From Sorex araneus (lineage: Eukaryota; Chordata; Mammalia; Eulipotyphla; Soricidae), in assembly GCF_027595985.1 (NCBI RefSeq), contig NC_073303.1:94992591-95056590 (forward strand): a stretch of DNA of 64,000 nucleotides. Reading direction: 5' to 3'. The translations under genes and the position numbers were made by a program. Numbering within the stretch: position 1 is the stretch's first letter; every line of letters begins with the position of its first letter. Below the pieces are notes generated by a model that made no database searches, was not told the DNA's origin, and saw only the letters and a list, made by a program, of their open reading frames with translations. This document shows, in pieces, positions 46,630 to 56,562 of this stretch.

Positions 46630-47065
46630 AATAACTGGAGTAAGTTTGTGAGCTAAATTGTTTCCCCTAAATATTCACATGTTGAAACCTATTCTCCACG
46701 ACATTGGGGACATTGGGATGTGGCTTCATTTTGAGATTGGGCCTCGAAAGAGATAATTCATTTAAAATGAAACTGTAGTGGTGGGCATTAATCCAATCTC
46801 ACTGGTGTCCTTATGAGGGACAAAGTTTGGACACATCAAGAGATATCAGCAACCATACACAGAGAAAATTATGGGAAGACACAGTAGGAAAGTGCTTTGC
46901 CTATCATCAAGGAGAGACCTTAAATAACCGACACTTCTTGATATTGATTTTGGACTTCTGACTTCCGGGATTAGGAAAAAATAACTTTCTTGTTTTAAAC
47001 CACTCAGCCTTTGTTGACATGTCATCATAGCACTTGCAAATGAATATGGCTGCAATAAGAATTTT
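46630..47065 (+). mobile_element. MaLR-type LTR relic
   Basis: 'aatattcacatgttgaaacc', 'ttttgagattgggcctcgaa', 'gcattaatccaatctcactg', 'gtgtccttatgagggaca', 'attttggacttctgacttcc' and 'ttgttttaaaccactcagcc' are in the order of MaLR-like LTRs. It is strongly diverged, and the exact subfamily is not assigned. Confidence 0.75.
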
Positions 47066-47794
47066 ATAAAATATAGATTATATATAAGAAATTAAACATA
47101 TTATAAAATATGTACCATAAAATATGGCCAGGCATGTATCTTCATAGTAGGAAAGGCACCATTTACCAACCTTTTAATTGAGTAAGTTAAACATTTTTGG
47201 GATGTGATATAAAATATGGGTTACTGAAAGATAGAGTAACATTAGGCTTGGTCCTAGACTTTGATGTTTAAAATATGCTAGTATCCATAGTCTATCAGTT
47301 AATGTGTATGTACTGCTTCACTTTGATATATCAGTGATTTATAAATCTTGAAACAACACTTCAAAGTCATTATTATGATTATTTCTATATTATGGGTCAG
47401 GTGAAAGATGGTTGGGATCAAGCACAGCATTTTTCAGGGAGAAGATAGCTGTCCCGGGCAAGTTGTCTCACAGACTCAGGCTCTCTCTATTCGCAGGTAC
47501 TGACCTGTATCATTATCATTATTTTCTGTCCAGTTACTTAGCACCTAAGAATCAACGTCCTTTATGCAAATAATTCAGCGATGGGAATTAAGAAGACTTT
47601 GGATTTAACAGACTCAGTGTTAAATCCAATAGTCATGAATGACTAAGGGTGTAATGGAACTTATTTGACTGCAGCAAGAACAAGGAATTTCTTTTCAGTT
47701 GGCATGGAACTTTTCTTCTTATCACTCAATAAACATCATCATGATGTCTGTGGAGAATGAGTTCAATGAGGCTAAAAAATGGCCTTAATATTCT
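47066..47794. other. Unrecognised AT-rich stretch
   Basis: No repeat or exon recognised. Confidence 0.5.
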
Positions 47795-47986
47795 TTTTTG
47801 AGGATGGGGTGTGGTCAAAACCAGTAGTAATGCAGGACTTACTCTTGGCTGTTCACTTAGGAATCACTCCTGGTGGACTCTGGGAACTATATGGGCTGCA
47901 GGAGATTGAACCCTAGTCAGCCAACAGGGTTCAACTTTTCATGCAAGGAAAGTGTTTTTCCTGTTGCACTATTGCTCCAGCCCCAT
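47795..47986 (-). repeat. tRNA-derived SINE, minus strand
   Basis: 'tttttgaggatggggtgtgg', 'aggaatcactcctggtggac', 'gagattgaaccctagtcagc', 'gcactattgctccagcccc'. The head ends 33 bp before the solo LTR. Confidence 0.8.
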
Positions 47987-48019
47987 GGAAGTACTTGCCT
48001 GTCATGTTCAGCCCTCCTG

Positions 48020-49405
48020 TGTTGGATAACAGTGAGTTGTTCTTGCTCCTCCCACGGGGAGCTTAAAGTTTATTGAGCCACTCCCACAACAGTGCAACAC
48101 CCAATTCCACCAGGCACTAATAATCCTATATTGCTTTTATCTTTCCTTTGTGTCATTTGCATGGTTTATTAAGCAATGTCCTTTTTGTATAAACACAGAA
48201 AGACAGTTGATGCTATGCTATGTAACATGGGAGTTAATTGACTCCAAAATAATATTTACTCCTGGGCATCTATATTTACTTGATGTAAGCCTCAGTTTCC
48301 CTTACTCCAAGAGCAGGGTTCTGATGAGGGACTGGATGAAACCAGGAAAAGCTGTGAGCTACCCTGGCATTGAAATGGGCCAGGCCAAGCCCCATAATAC
48401 TTGACTATAAGATAAGAGCATGGTCATGGACAAATTCTGTCATGATGCAAAAAAAAAAAAAAGTAACTGAATAAGGACCCTGGTGGGGTTAGGAAAGACT
48501 AATCTGGCCTGAGGACTGTAGTCTGGAATATATAGCAAGATGTCCCCAGGAAGAACCAACCTTTAAGATTAATATATCTCTTACTCTGCTCATACAAAAT
48601 GACATTGCTAGAAATATTATAAGAACTAAATTTACTATGACTGTTTAAATGGATTACTAGCTGAAGAAAGAAGAAAGCAATACACCCTGGGTGGAATCCC
48701 ACCCTTGAGTGGATCTTCTAGTAATCTGGAGTGGTGAATCCTCAGATGAGATTTTGTGCTTGAGTTAATCTCCTAAAGGAATGACTTTACTTCTCTTTGC
48801 TAGGATAATGTTCAACCCCACTTTTGTATCCCTTTAATGATTTCTATATAACTACGCTGTAAGGAATAAGAGGGGACTAGACTCTGGGAAGGAGATGCTG
48901 AAGATGTTGAAGACTAGATGTTGGAGACGATAAAGTCAGGACTGGATGCTGAAGACTAGATGCTGGGGACTAGAATGTCAAAGATAAGACATTGAAGACA
49001 AGGAGAACTGAGACTTTGGAGACTTTGGGACTAGGAGAATCAGATGATGACAATAACTGGAAGTAGAGGATTATGAAACTTCACCAAGATGAGGAAGAAG
49101 AGATAACGAAGGAGAGAACTTTGAGGTCTATGAGGAGACTAGGATGATGGAACTCTGATGACTGGGACTATGACCAAAACGACGACTACAACGGCACTGT
49201 AAAGGGAGAGATGGGACTATGCTGGGGAGGAGAGAGAAATAAACCGACTACCAACCAGCCCAGGGCTGGGTTCCTGTTCTTCCATCCTTTGCCTGTCCTT
49301 CGACTATTATCTGGCCTAAGAAGGTGGCTCTCAGCCACCAAATGCTTGAGTCCTGCGTGTCCTGCACATAAGCCCACCGCACCCCTTTCTCCATTGAAAC
49401 TTATA
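48020..49405 (+). mobile_element. Solo LTR of an endogenous retrovirus, with 6-bp TSD
   Basis: TGTTGG at the start, CTTATA at the end (the sister copy has CTTACA), and a perfect 6-bp duplication 'ctcctg' at 48014-48019 and 49406-49411. It is the same family as 15596-16593, but about 390 bp longer. The extra length comes mostly from an internal array at about 48880-49200 of degenerate 'gactagatgctgaagactagatg'-like units. An AATAAA at 49238-49243 may be the polyadenylation signal of the R region. No retroviral genes flank it. The 6-bp TSD fits a class II ERV. Confidence 0.9.
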
Positions 49406-49411
49406 CTCCTG

Positions 49412-49690
49412 GACAGGCAGACTCCTGGCAAGGTGCTCTAAACACAGGTACATCTATTCATTAAGGAGAAATGATAGTGGGTAATTAGAATATGTAAATA
49501 GCATGGATAAACTGGGTGCTCTAACAAGATCCAGAGGAAAAGTACATAATCTAGTGGCTAGAAAGGAGTGGGGAGTCAATGCTTGGAACAGAGGAGGGAT
49601 GCTCAGCTCCAAGGAGAGAGGCTGGGAGTCTGAGACCTTAGGTGGGTTAGTTTCTGCCTCTGAAATGCCAAATGCTCTGCAACTCAGCCC
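49412..49690. other. Unrecognised intergenic stretch
   Basis: No repeat recognised; the flank of the chimeric insertion at 49704. Confidence 0.5.
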
Positions 49691-49703
49691 TACATTTTTT
49701 TTT

Positions 49704-50491
49704 CAGGTAACAGTAGGCACCATTGCCAGCCCCTCACCATGATGAGGTAGTGAACCATGGGGGGAGTGAGCAACAACAATCTGCCTGTTGTCGATTGTCC
49801 ACACGTTATTCACTAGAGTCATCCTAAATAGGATTGGCAGCACACTAGATGAAGGACAACCATACGAGCAAGCTGGGTTCCGAAAAGGATTAAGCACAAT
49901 TGACCATATCCACATGGTGACCAAGCTTACCGAAGTTTCATGAGAGTTCAAGATGCCGCTCTGTCTAACGTTCATTGATTTAAAGAAGGCCTTTGAATCT
50001 GCTGAGACTGAAGCGGTCATTGAAGCCCTAGCCAAACAGGGCGTTCAAACTCAGTACATCAAGATCCTCCATGAGCTGTAGTACGGATTCACCGCCAGGA
50101 TCTCACCATTCTACAAGGAAGTGATCATCAATGTAAAGATAGGAGTTCGACAGGGCGATGCCATTTCACCGAAACTCTTCATAGTCACCCTTGAGAAAGG
50201 TCAGGCAACAATTCTAATAGGAAGGAATGGGAGTGAAGGTAGATGGTCGGCAACTATACCACCTTTGCTTCACTAATGACATCGTTCTAATAACACCAAA
50301 CATTAGCCAAGTGGCATGAATGCTGGCCAACTTCGACTGTGAGTGTGGAAATGTCGGACTGCAGCTGTATTTCACGAAGACAATGTTCATGAGAAACGGA
50401 CTAGTTCCTGATGTTTCATTTGCTCTCAATGGAACAAGCATCTCTGAATGCAGCAGTTATGTGTACCTTGGTCGAGAACTCAACATGGAAA
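49704..50491 (+). mobile_element. Decayed RTE-clade LINE reverse transcriptase fragment
   Basis: Translated blocks read FTRVILNRIGSTLDEG, YEQAGFRKGLSTIDHIH, LTFIDLKKAFES (RT motif A, from 49971), GVRQGDAISPKLF (motif B, from about 50145) and CFTNDIVLITPNIS (motif C, 50269-50280). In motif C the catalytic pair expected as ADD reads TND. Further blocks are GLQLYFTKTMFMRNGLVPD and ECSSYVYLGRELNM. The style of these motifs is that of RTE-clade retrotransposons, not L1. In-frame stops (about 49939, 50079) and a frameshift between motifs B and C make it non-functional. Endonuclease and C-terminus are absent. Confidence 0.85.
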
Positions 50492-50688
50492 CACCGGGGT
50501 GGGGGGAGATGGGATTGGGGAGGGTGGGAGGGATGCTGGGTTTACTGGTGGTGGAGAATGGGCACTGGTGAAGGGATGGGTTCCCGAACTTTGTATGAGG
50601 GAAGCATAAACACAAAAGTGTATAAATCTGTAACTGTACCCTCACGGTGATTCACTAATTAAAAATAAATAAATTTTAAAAAATCATG
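50492..50688 (+). mobile_element. L1 3'UTR and A-tail joined directly to the RTE fragment
   Basis: 'gggtttactggtggtggaga', 'gggcactggtgaagggatgg', 'tgtataaatctgtaactgta', 'gtgattcactaattaaaaat' and an A-rich tail, identical in order to other L1 3' ends here. Both parts are on the + strand and join without spacer near 50492. Confidence 0.9.
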
Positions 50689-50719
50689 ATTTTTTTTTAC
50701 AATCACCACTGATCTCACA

Positions 50720-50860
50720 TTTTGGAAATTATATATATAATTACATATATTATTATATGTGTACATATATTATATATAAATTATTATAATATAAATTATG
50801 TATGTTATCACATAATTACATATAATATATTGTGTATTATATAATGTATATAATATTTGC
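50720..50860. repeat. AT-rich (TATA)-like low-complexity tract
   Basis: About 140 bp of 'atatataattacatatatta'-type sequence with many short inverted repeats. It may form cruciforms; no gene. Confidence 0.85.
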
Positions 50861-51114
50861 ATCAACAAGGTTTGAACCCATGCATGCCCTCATACTTGTA
50901 AAGCATTTTCTCTACTATTGAGTGAAATACACAATCTTGCAAACTCTTTGCTTCTATTTATCTAGTTAATGTGAATTACGTTGCTTAATTCTCAAATATT
51001 AAATAATCTTACATTCCTAGAAAAAAAAAACATGGAAACACCATCTCTATTTGACTCTGAATCTTTGCATGTGATGATCCTTCCACCTGGCACAGCATTG
51101 TTGCAATTAATTCA

Positions 51115-51345
51115 ACTTAGTTGTTTAAGGTCAAGACTCCAGATAACCTGTTTGAATCCTGGGACCATCATTTCTCAGCCATGAATGGTGTTTAACCTCT
51201 TTAACCTCCTTAAGTCATTTCATGGTTATTAGATAAAGCAATAACCACAATGCCTATTTCATAACTTTGTTGTCAAGATGAGATGGGATAATGCATAACA
51301 ATCACTTACCTCTGTACCAAGCATATAGTTAATACACACTCACTG
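51115..51345 (+). repeat. MIR remnant
   Basis: 'gtttgaatcctgggaccatc', 'ttaacctccttaagtcattt', 'acaatgcctatttcataact' and 'gtaccaagcatatagttaat' occur in MIR order. Confidence 0.65.
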
Positions 51346-51357
51346 GATATAAGCAAA

Positions 51358-51386
51358 GATGATGATGATGATGATGATGATGATGA
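51358..51386. repeat. (GAT)n trinucleotide microsatellite
   Basis: About nine uninterrupted GAT units, following the MIR remnant. Confidence 0.9.
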
Positions 51387-51508
51387 GCCAAACCATGAAA
51401 GTGCGGTGATGATGATACAGAGATAAATAAATTGTTTTTGCCCTTTGTATCTAATATCTTCAAATAAATATGGAATGAATTACTTAATTAAAGATTTTTT
51501 CTTTCTGG

Positions 51509-51692
51509 GGCTGGAGTGATAGCATAGCAGGTAGGATGTTAGCCCTGCACGCGGCCGACCCGGGTTCAATTCCCAGCATCCCATATGGTCCCCCGAGCAC
51601 CACCAGGAGTAATTCCTGAGTTTGTGAGCCAGGAGTAACCCCTGAGCATCGCCAGGTGTGACCCAAAAAGCAAAAAATAAAATAAAATAAAA
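51509..51692 (+). repeat. A-tailed tRNA-derived SINE, well preserved
   Basis: 'tggggctggagtgatagcat', 'gcacgcggccgacccgggtt', 'cagcatcccatatggtcccc', 'agcatcgccaggtgtgaccc', then (aaaat)n. B-box-like 'gggttcaattcc' is intact. Retained CpGs suggest one of the youngest SINEs in the window. Confidence 0.95.
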
Positions 51693-51699
51693 ATTTTCC

Positions 51700-52568
51700 T
51701 TTCTATTTCCCACAGGCAGCAGTATCTTAAATATGCAATCAATTGGTGTCCCTGAAAGGATGAATGAATAAATTCACCAAATGGATGGATTTAATGTTTT
51801 ACCCATTATAATTATGTAAAAGGAAAAGAAAAACATGGCAGTAAGAAATAGCAAAGTTAATGTAAAGGTTAGAGTAAAAATTGCAAATGTGAGGCAGGAG
51901 AAAACCATTTTCTAAAGGACAACAATTTAAGCAGGCTCTTTTAATGACTGCCATCTGGAGGGAAGGTGAGTGCCATTTGGCTCAGAGCTCATTCATTCCC
52001 CCATCATGCCTGACTTGAGTTGCCTTCAGCACTCAGTCTAGCTGCCTTCGAGGAATGTAGTCAATGTGCATAGTGTATCATAGACTTCCATCACTGTATC
52101 TCATCACAGGTCCCTGAGAGATGCTCAACTCAGCGAGGGTAGAAGGCCCTATATGAGGAAACTACAGCTAAGTTGGCGTTCCAGACGTTTTAAAGCACCA
52201 TAAGCTCAAATTCACAGAACCAGGACTAGAACTTGGATGGCTTGGGTCTAAGTCTCTGGTAAGTCTCAATCTGTGATGATGAGTGCAAGGAATTTCTTTT
52301 GCGTCTCATGCATCCTTAGGAATTCTCTTCACTTCCAAGGGAGCAAGACTTCATCTCCTTTGATGTAAAGTGATGCAAAGACCAGGGAAAGAGAACAAAA
52401 GCCAAGGCCTGGAGAAAGCTACAAGGGCAAAAGTGGAGGATTTGGGCTTTCAAGAATAAAAAACACAAGGGATGACTGAGTTTTCTTCTCTTCCAAACAG
52501 TTTCTTTTGACCTGCATTAATCTAAAACTCCAAACTGGAGCTTATACTATTCCTCCAAAAAAGCAAAA
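51700..52568. other. Unrecognised intergenic stretch
   Basis: No repeat or exon recognised. Confidence 0.5.
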
Positions 52569-52570
52569 GA

Positions 52571-52765
52571 GGACCAGAGAGATAGTACAGCGGGTGAGGT
52601 GCTTGCCTTGCATATAACTGACCTAACTTTGATCGAAGTGCATCGCATATGGTCTGCAGAGCGCCACCAGGAGTGATCCCAGAGTGTACAGCCAGGAGTA
52701 AACCCCTGAGCACAGCTGGATGTGACCCCAAGCCCAAATGACTAAATAAAAATAAAAACAAAGGA
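52571..52765 (+). repeat. A-tailed tRNA-derived SINE
   Basis: 'ggaccagagagatagtacag', 'cttgccttgcatataactga', 'gagcgccaccaggagtgatc', 'gctggatgtgaccccaagcc', A-rich tail. Confidence 0.88.
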
Positions 52766-53138
52766 TATTCCTTACTTTCTAAGATCTGTGTCCAGTCTTT
52801 TCCCAGAGCTAGCTTTATACCCAGGTAGTGAACAAGCACTTGGGGATATATTATTTAATCAGAAGCCATATTATGCGAAGTTCCATGAGTATGTAAATAA
52901 GGGATTCTTAAGTCCATAAATAGTGATGTTGGAAGAAATCTCATAGGCAGGGGAGAGAGTCTGTATGCAGAAGATGTATCTATTCTAGGGAGGACATGTC
53001 TCCTCTGCCCACAATTGGAAGTTCCAGCGTAATCAATCTGTCACCAGGTGGTTGACTGGACCCCTCCTAAAGGTGCCATACTTTGGTTCAGGATGGGTCT
53101 CCAAGGTTGGCAGGGGGGCATGTAGCAGGCTTTGGCAA
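52766..53138. other. Unrecognised intergenic stretch
   Basis: No repeat or exon recognised. Confidence 0.5.
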
Positions 53139-53151
53139 TAATTATAGTCAT

Positions 53152-53399
53152 GTAGCACTGTAGCACTGGCGTCCAGTTGTTCATCGATTTGCTCAGGCGG
53201 GCACCAGTAATGTCTCCGTTGTGAGACTTATTACTGTTTTTAGCATATCGAATACGCCATGGGTAGCTTGCCAGGCTCTGCTGTGCGGGTGGGATACTTC
53301 CGGTTGCTTGCCAGGCTTTCCGAGAGGGGCAGAGGAATCAAACTAGCGTTGGCCACGTGCAAGGCAAATGCCCTACCCACTGTGCTATCGCTCCAGTCC
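53152..53399 (-). repeat. Full-length RTE-type SINE, minus strand, with perfect TSD
   Basis: Reversed tail 'gtagcactgtagcactggcg', then 'gttcatcgatttgctcaggc', 'cgccatgggtagcttgccag', up to the head 'gtgctatcgctccagtcc'. The 13-bp perfect duplication 'taattatagtcat' lies at 53139-53151 and 53400-53412. At 248 bp it agrees with 37121-37364 on the unit length. Confidence 0.95.
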
Positions 53400-53565
53400 T
53401 AATTATAGTCATAATGATAACAAAGATATTTCTGTGTAACAAGGTAACAAATTATTCTTGTCTTCGGGCTGATTTAATTTTCATAGTTTCCAGTGCTATG
53501 CATTTTAGGTGCAACAAATAAAAGTAAATTTAAATAGGCTCTAAAGCAGATTCTTTTTCTTTTTT

Positions 53566-53951
53566 TTTAAATGTATTCTTTTATTGAATCACCATGTGGA
53601 AAGTTACAAAGCTTTCAGGTTTAAGTCCCAGATATACAGTGCTCAAACACCCATCCCTTCACCAGTGCACATATTCCACCACAAAGAATCACAGTATACC
53701 TCCCCCCACTCCCCCTTCCCAGCCCCCTACCCCGCCTGTGTAACTGATAAATTTCACTTTTCCTTCACTTTACTTTGATTACATTCAATATTTCAACAAC
53801 AACAAAAAACCCTCACTATTATTATTTGGAGTTTCTCCCCCTTAAAGTCGGACCTGCTGAAAAGGAAGCATTTGATAATTTGTTTTCCATTGCTGAGAAT
53901 GAAGAGATATGAGGTCAAGTGGCCGCACTAGCAGCCGCACGGTTTTGGATT
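53566..53951 (-). mobile_element. L1 3' end, distinct 3'UTR lineage, minus strand, with TSD
   Basis: 'ttgaatcaccatgtggaaag', 'ctcaaacacccatcccttca', 'tttgattacattcaatattt', 'ttgttttccattgctgagaa'. Flanked by 'tctaaagcagatt' (about 53540-53552) and 'tctaaaacagatt' (53952-53964), one mismatch. It shares its 3'UTR with 23130-23490. Confidence 0.88.
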
Positions 53952-54084
53952 TCTAAAACAGATTTTTAATGTATCTGAAGAACAGGGTGAGAAGGTGCAC
54001 AGAACTCCCATTAGCAAGTGCCTTTGAACTTGAGGGTCTGATCATTTGATTAGAGTAATAGTAACCATGATTCTGTCCACTTGC

Positions 54085-54602
54085 CAGGCTGTCTTCACCG
54101 GGACCCCCTCAAAGGGGGCGGGTTGAATTTCCCTCCTCCCCCCAAGCAGAGCCCCGGCAGCCCAAAACCTCTAGAACCCAGCAGTAGCCATGCTCAAGGC
54201 CACTCTCCACACACTCGGACGAGCTTCACCCATGAAGGAACCGACAGAGAAACCCAGGTATGCGGGACCCGTGGCTGAGATCTCCAAGCCTGTTCTGATT
54301 GGAACTGGGCCTCCTCCACCCCAGTTTTCCAGTAGCTTGGCAGTCACACCCACAAACTCCCCCAGCACCATATAATCTCAACAACGGCCAAGATCCAGAG
54401 ACTATGGAACAAAGCTCCCAGAAGAGAGTGATGCAGAATCTCACATGGCCGAGCCTGGTAAGCTCTGGTAGCATATTCGATATGCCAAAAACAGTAACTA
54501 TGATGGGTCTCATTCCCCTGAATGCGACAGGGATGAATGGAGATGTTACTGGCGTCTGCTCAAACAAATCGATGAGCAAATCGATGACAGTGATACAGAA
54601 TA
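54085..54602 (+). repeat. Modular RTE-tailed element, long form
   Basis: 5' module 'ccccctcaaagggggcgggt', 'aaaacctctagaacccagca', 'gacgagcttcacccatgaag' and 'caacaacggccaagatccag' (54085-about 54440). It is joined to the RTE-type SINE 3' half: 'cgagcctggtaagctctggt', 'atgccaaaaacagtaactat', 'gctcaaacaaatcgatgagc', tail (gacagtgatacag). It is the forward partner of 2833-3362. It has no coding capacity I recognise. Confidence 0.8.
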
Positions 54603-54764
54603 GTAACCATTACTATTACAGTAATAATAACCATACTATCTCCAGACAAGTACCATTCCCTTCATATCCATATTAAATATGGTCATTTCAGGTGGTAATG
54701 AATGTGATTTATAAATAATAGAAAAGGACTAGAGGGGAAAGGTAGTGTTACAAAAAGCAATCAA

Positions 54765-54830
54765 AGGACCAGAGAGATGGCTCAATTGCCTAAGGGCATG
54801 CCTTGCATTAAGAAGTCTAGGTTCACTTCT
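54765..54830 (+). repeat. SINE 5' half, split by an L1
   Basis: 'ggaccagagagatggctcaa' to 'gtctaggttca' is the tRNA head of a SINE. The rest of the same SINE resumes at about 55558. Confidence 0.8.
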
Positions 54831-55557
54831 GGGAATATATCCCGGAGAAACAAAAAGGCATAGTTGAAATGACATCTGCACTTATATGTTCATTGCAGCA
54901 CTGTTTACAATAGCCAGAATCTGGAAAAAAACCTGAGTGCCCGAGAACAGATGACTGGTTAAAGAAATTTTGGTACATCTATACAATGGAATGCTATGTA
55001 GCTGTAAGAAAAGATGAAGTCATGAACTTTGCATATAAGTGGATCAACATGGAAAGTATCATGCTAAGTGAAATGAGTCAGAAAGGGAGAGACAGACATA
55101 GAAATATTGCACTCATCTGTGGAATATAAAATAACAGAGTAGGAGACTAACACCCAAGAATAGCAGTATATAATACCAGGAGGTTGGCTCCATGGCTTGG
55201 AAACTGGCCTCATATGCTGGGGGAAAGGCAGCTTGGATAGAGTAGGGAACACCAAGTAAAATGTGGTTGGGGACCCCGCGTGAGAAGAGAGAAGCATACT
55301 GAAAGTAGACTAGAGACTGAACACGATGGCCGCTCAATACCTTTATCGCAAACCACAACACCCAAAAGGAGAGAGAACAAAATGGAATGTCCTGCCACAG
55401 AGGCAGGGTGGGGGGGGATGGGAGTGGAGGGTGGGAGGGATACTGGGTTCATTGGTGGTAGAGAATGGACACTGGTGGAGGGAAACACAAGGACGAACAT
55501 GGGTAAATTTGTAACTGTACCCTCACGGTGACTCACTTATTAAAAAATAAAATAATA
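54831..55557 (+). mobile_element. 5'-truncated L1 inserted inside a SINE
   Basis: Starts in the end of ORF2 ('tctgggaatatatcccggag'; residues MFIAALFTIARIW in frame after a TGA near 54865), runs through the 3'UTR ('gtaactgtaccctcacggtg') to an A-rich tail. The TGA falls at the same codon as in the copy at 39511. The frame is broken and cannot make protein. Confidence 0.92.
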
Positions 55558-55695
55558 AAAAAAGAGAAGTTCAACCTTTGGCACCTCAGGGTCTCCCAGG
55601 GCACCTGGGAATGACGTGAGCACAGAGCCAGAAATACAGAGCACAGAGCCCCTAAGTACTACTGGTTGTGACCGCAAACCAAACAAAAGTATTTT
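55558..55695 (+). repeat. SINE 3' half, continuation after L1
   Basis: 'gaagttcaacctttggcacc', 'gacgtgagcacagagccaga', 'gtactactggttgtgaccgc', A-rich end. The overlap 'agaagt...ttca' on both sides of the L1 is compatible with a short target-site duplication. Confidence 0.75.
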
Positions 55696-56320
55696 TATTG
55701 TACAAGTATGAAAGCGAATGTTGTTCCCTAAGTAGGTAGAATAAGACTGGGACAGAAAGTGTATGTGCTGGCCTGGGGGATTGACAAATATCTGGGGGCA
55801 AGCTTTGGGGGGTCCCACTTCCATTCTGGCCTTCTTTTAAAGAGTGGCAGGCTCCCTCTCTGCTCTTCCCACTAGCATAAATTGCATTAACTTGGACATA
55901 TGCTGCCACTTACTGCCCAGCACATTCATTTGGTAACCCATTCGTATAGGGGGGCCGCTGGGTGGCGAAAGCGCCCACCACTTTCTCCTGTGCTATTTCA
56001 TGTGAATCTCATCAAACCCAGAGCACAGTCTACAGGAATGATGAGTGATCTTGCTCCACAAGTGACCGGTTCGCTCTTTATACTGAGGTGTCATGTCAGA
56101 GCCACTTTCCGGGCAAACTATTCTGTTCCTTCAAGTAGTTGGTTCTTGTGCCAATCTGCCACTGTTCGCTTTGTTGTTGTTGATTTTTAAAGATGTTCGT
56201 ATATTATAGTATAGATGTTCATGTCCCTTTTTTCACACCTCACCTTTCTGGGTTCTGAGGTATGAGCCTCTGTGGTGACAGCTACTTATACGGGTTCTCT
56301 CCTCAGCTGGACTTCCCTCT
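55696..56320. other. KCNQ3 upstream flank with a CTCF-like motif
   Basis: No repeat recognised. CCGCTGGGTGGCG at 55955-55967 resembles the CTCF core with two changes. No exon is supported. Confidence 0.4.
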
Positions 56321-56324
56321 CCCA

Positions 56325-56562
56325 CTCACATCCCACGTGCTCACACTTCGTTTTGCTCTTCCCTATCCGTCTTGTCTCCCATCCTTCCCCTCTCTTTCCT
56401 CTGTATGTCCCCCTGTGTCCCCCTTCACCTCCTCATCCCTCTCCTCTTCTCCTGGACCTTCCTTCTCTCCCATCCCTCCTCTCTCTTTTCCCTTCCCCAT
56501 CCCTTCTCCTTCTTCCAACCCTTTCTCTTCTTCCTTTCCTTTGCTATCCACTCTTCCCTGCG
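56325..56562 (+). repeat. Polypyrimidine tract upstream of KCNQ3
   Basis: About 240 nt, overwhelmingly C and T on the + strand ('ctcatccctctcctcttctc'), with only scattered purines. It lies about 1.8 kb upstream of the KCNQ3 start codon and produces the proline/serine/leucine-rich artificial frames here. It could adopt H-DNA; unproven. Confidence 0.85.

Noticed and set aside
48899..49250. Possible retroviral coding sequence inside the longer LTR
   Set aside because: No open frame or Gag/Pol motifs; a degenerate tandem array within an LTR explains the sequence.
51358..51386. CRISPR-like or other spaced repeat arrays
   Set aside because: All tandem repeats here are simple microsatellites without unique spacers, and the genome is mammalian.
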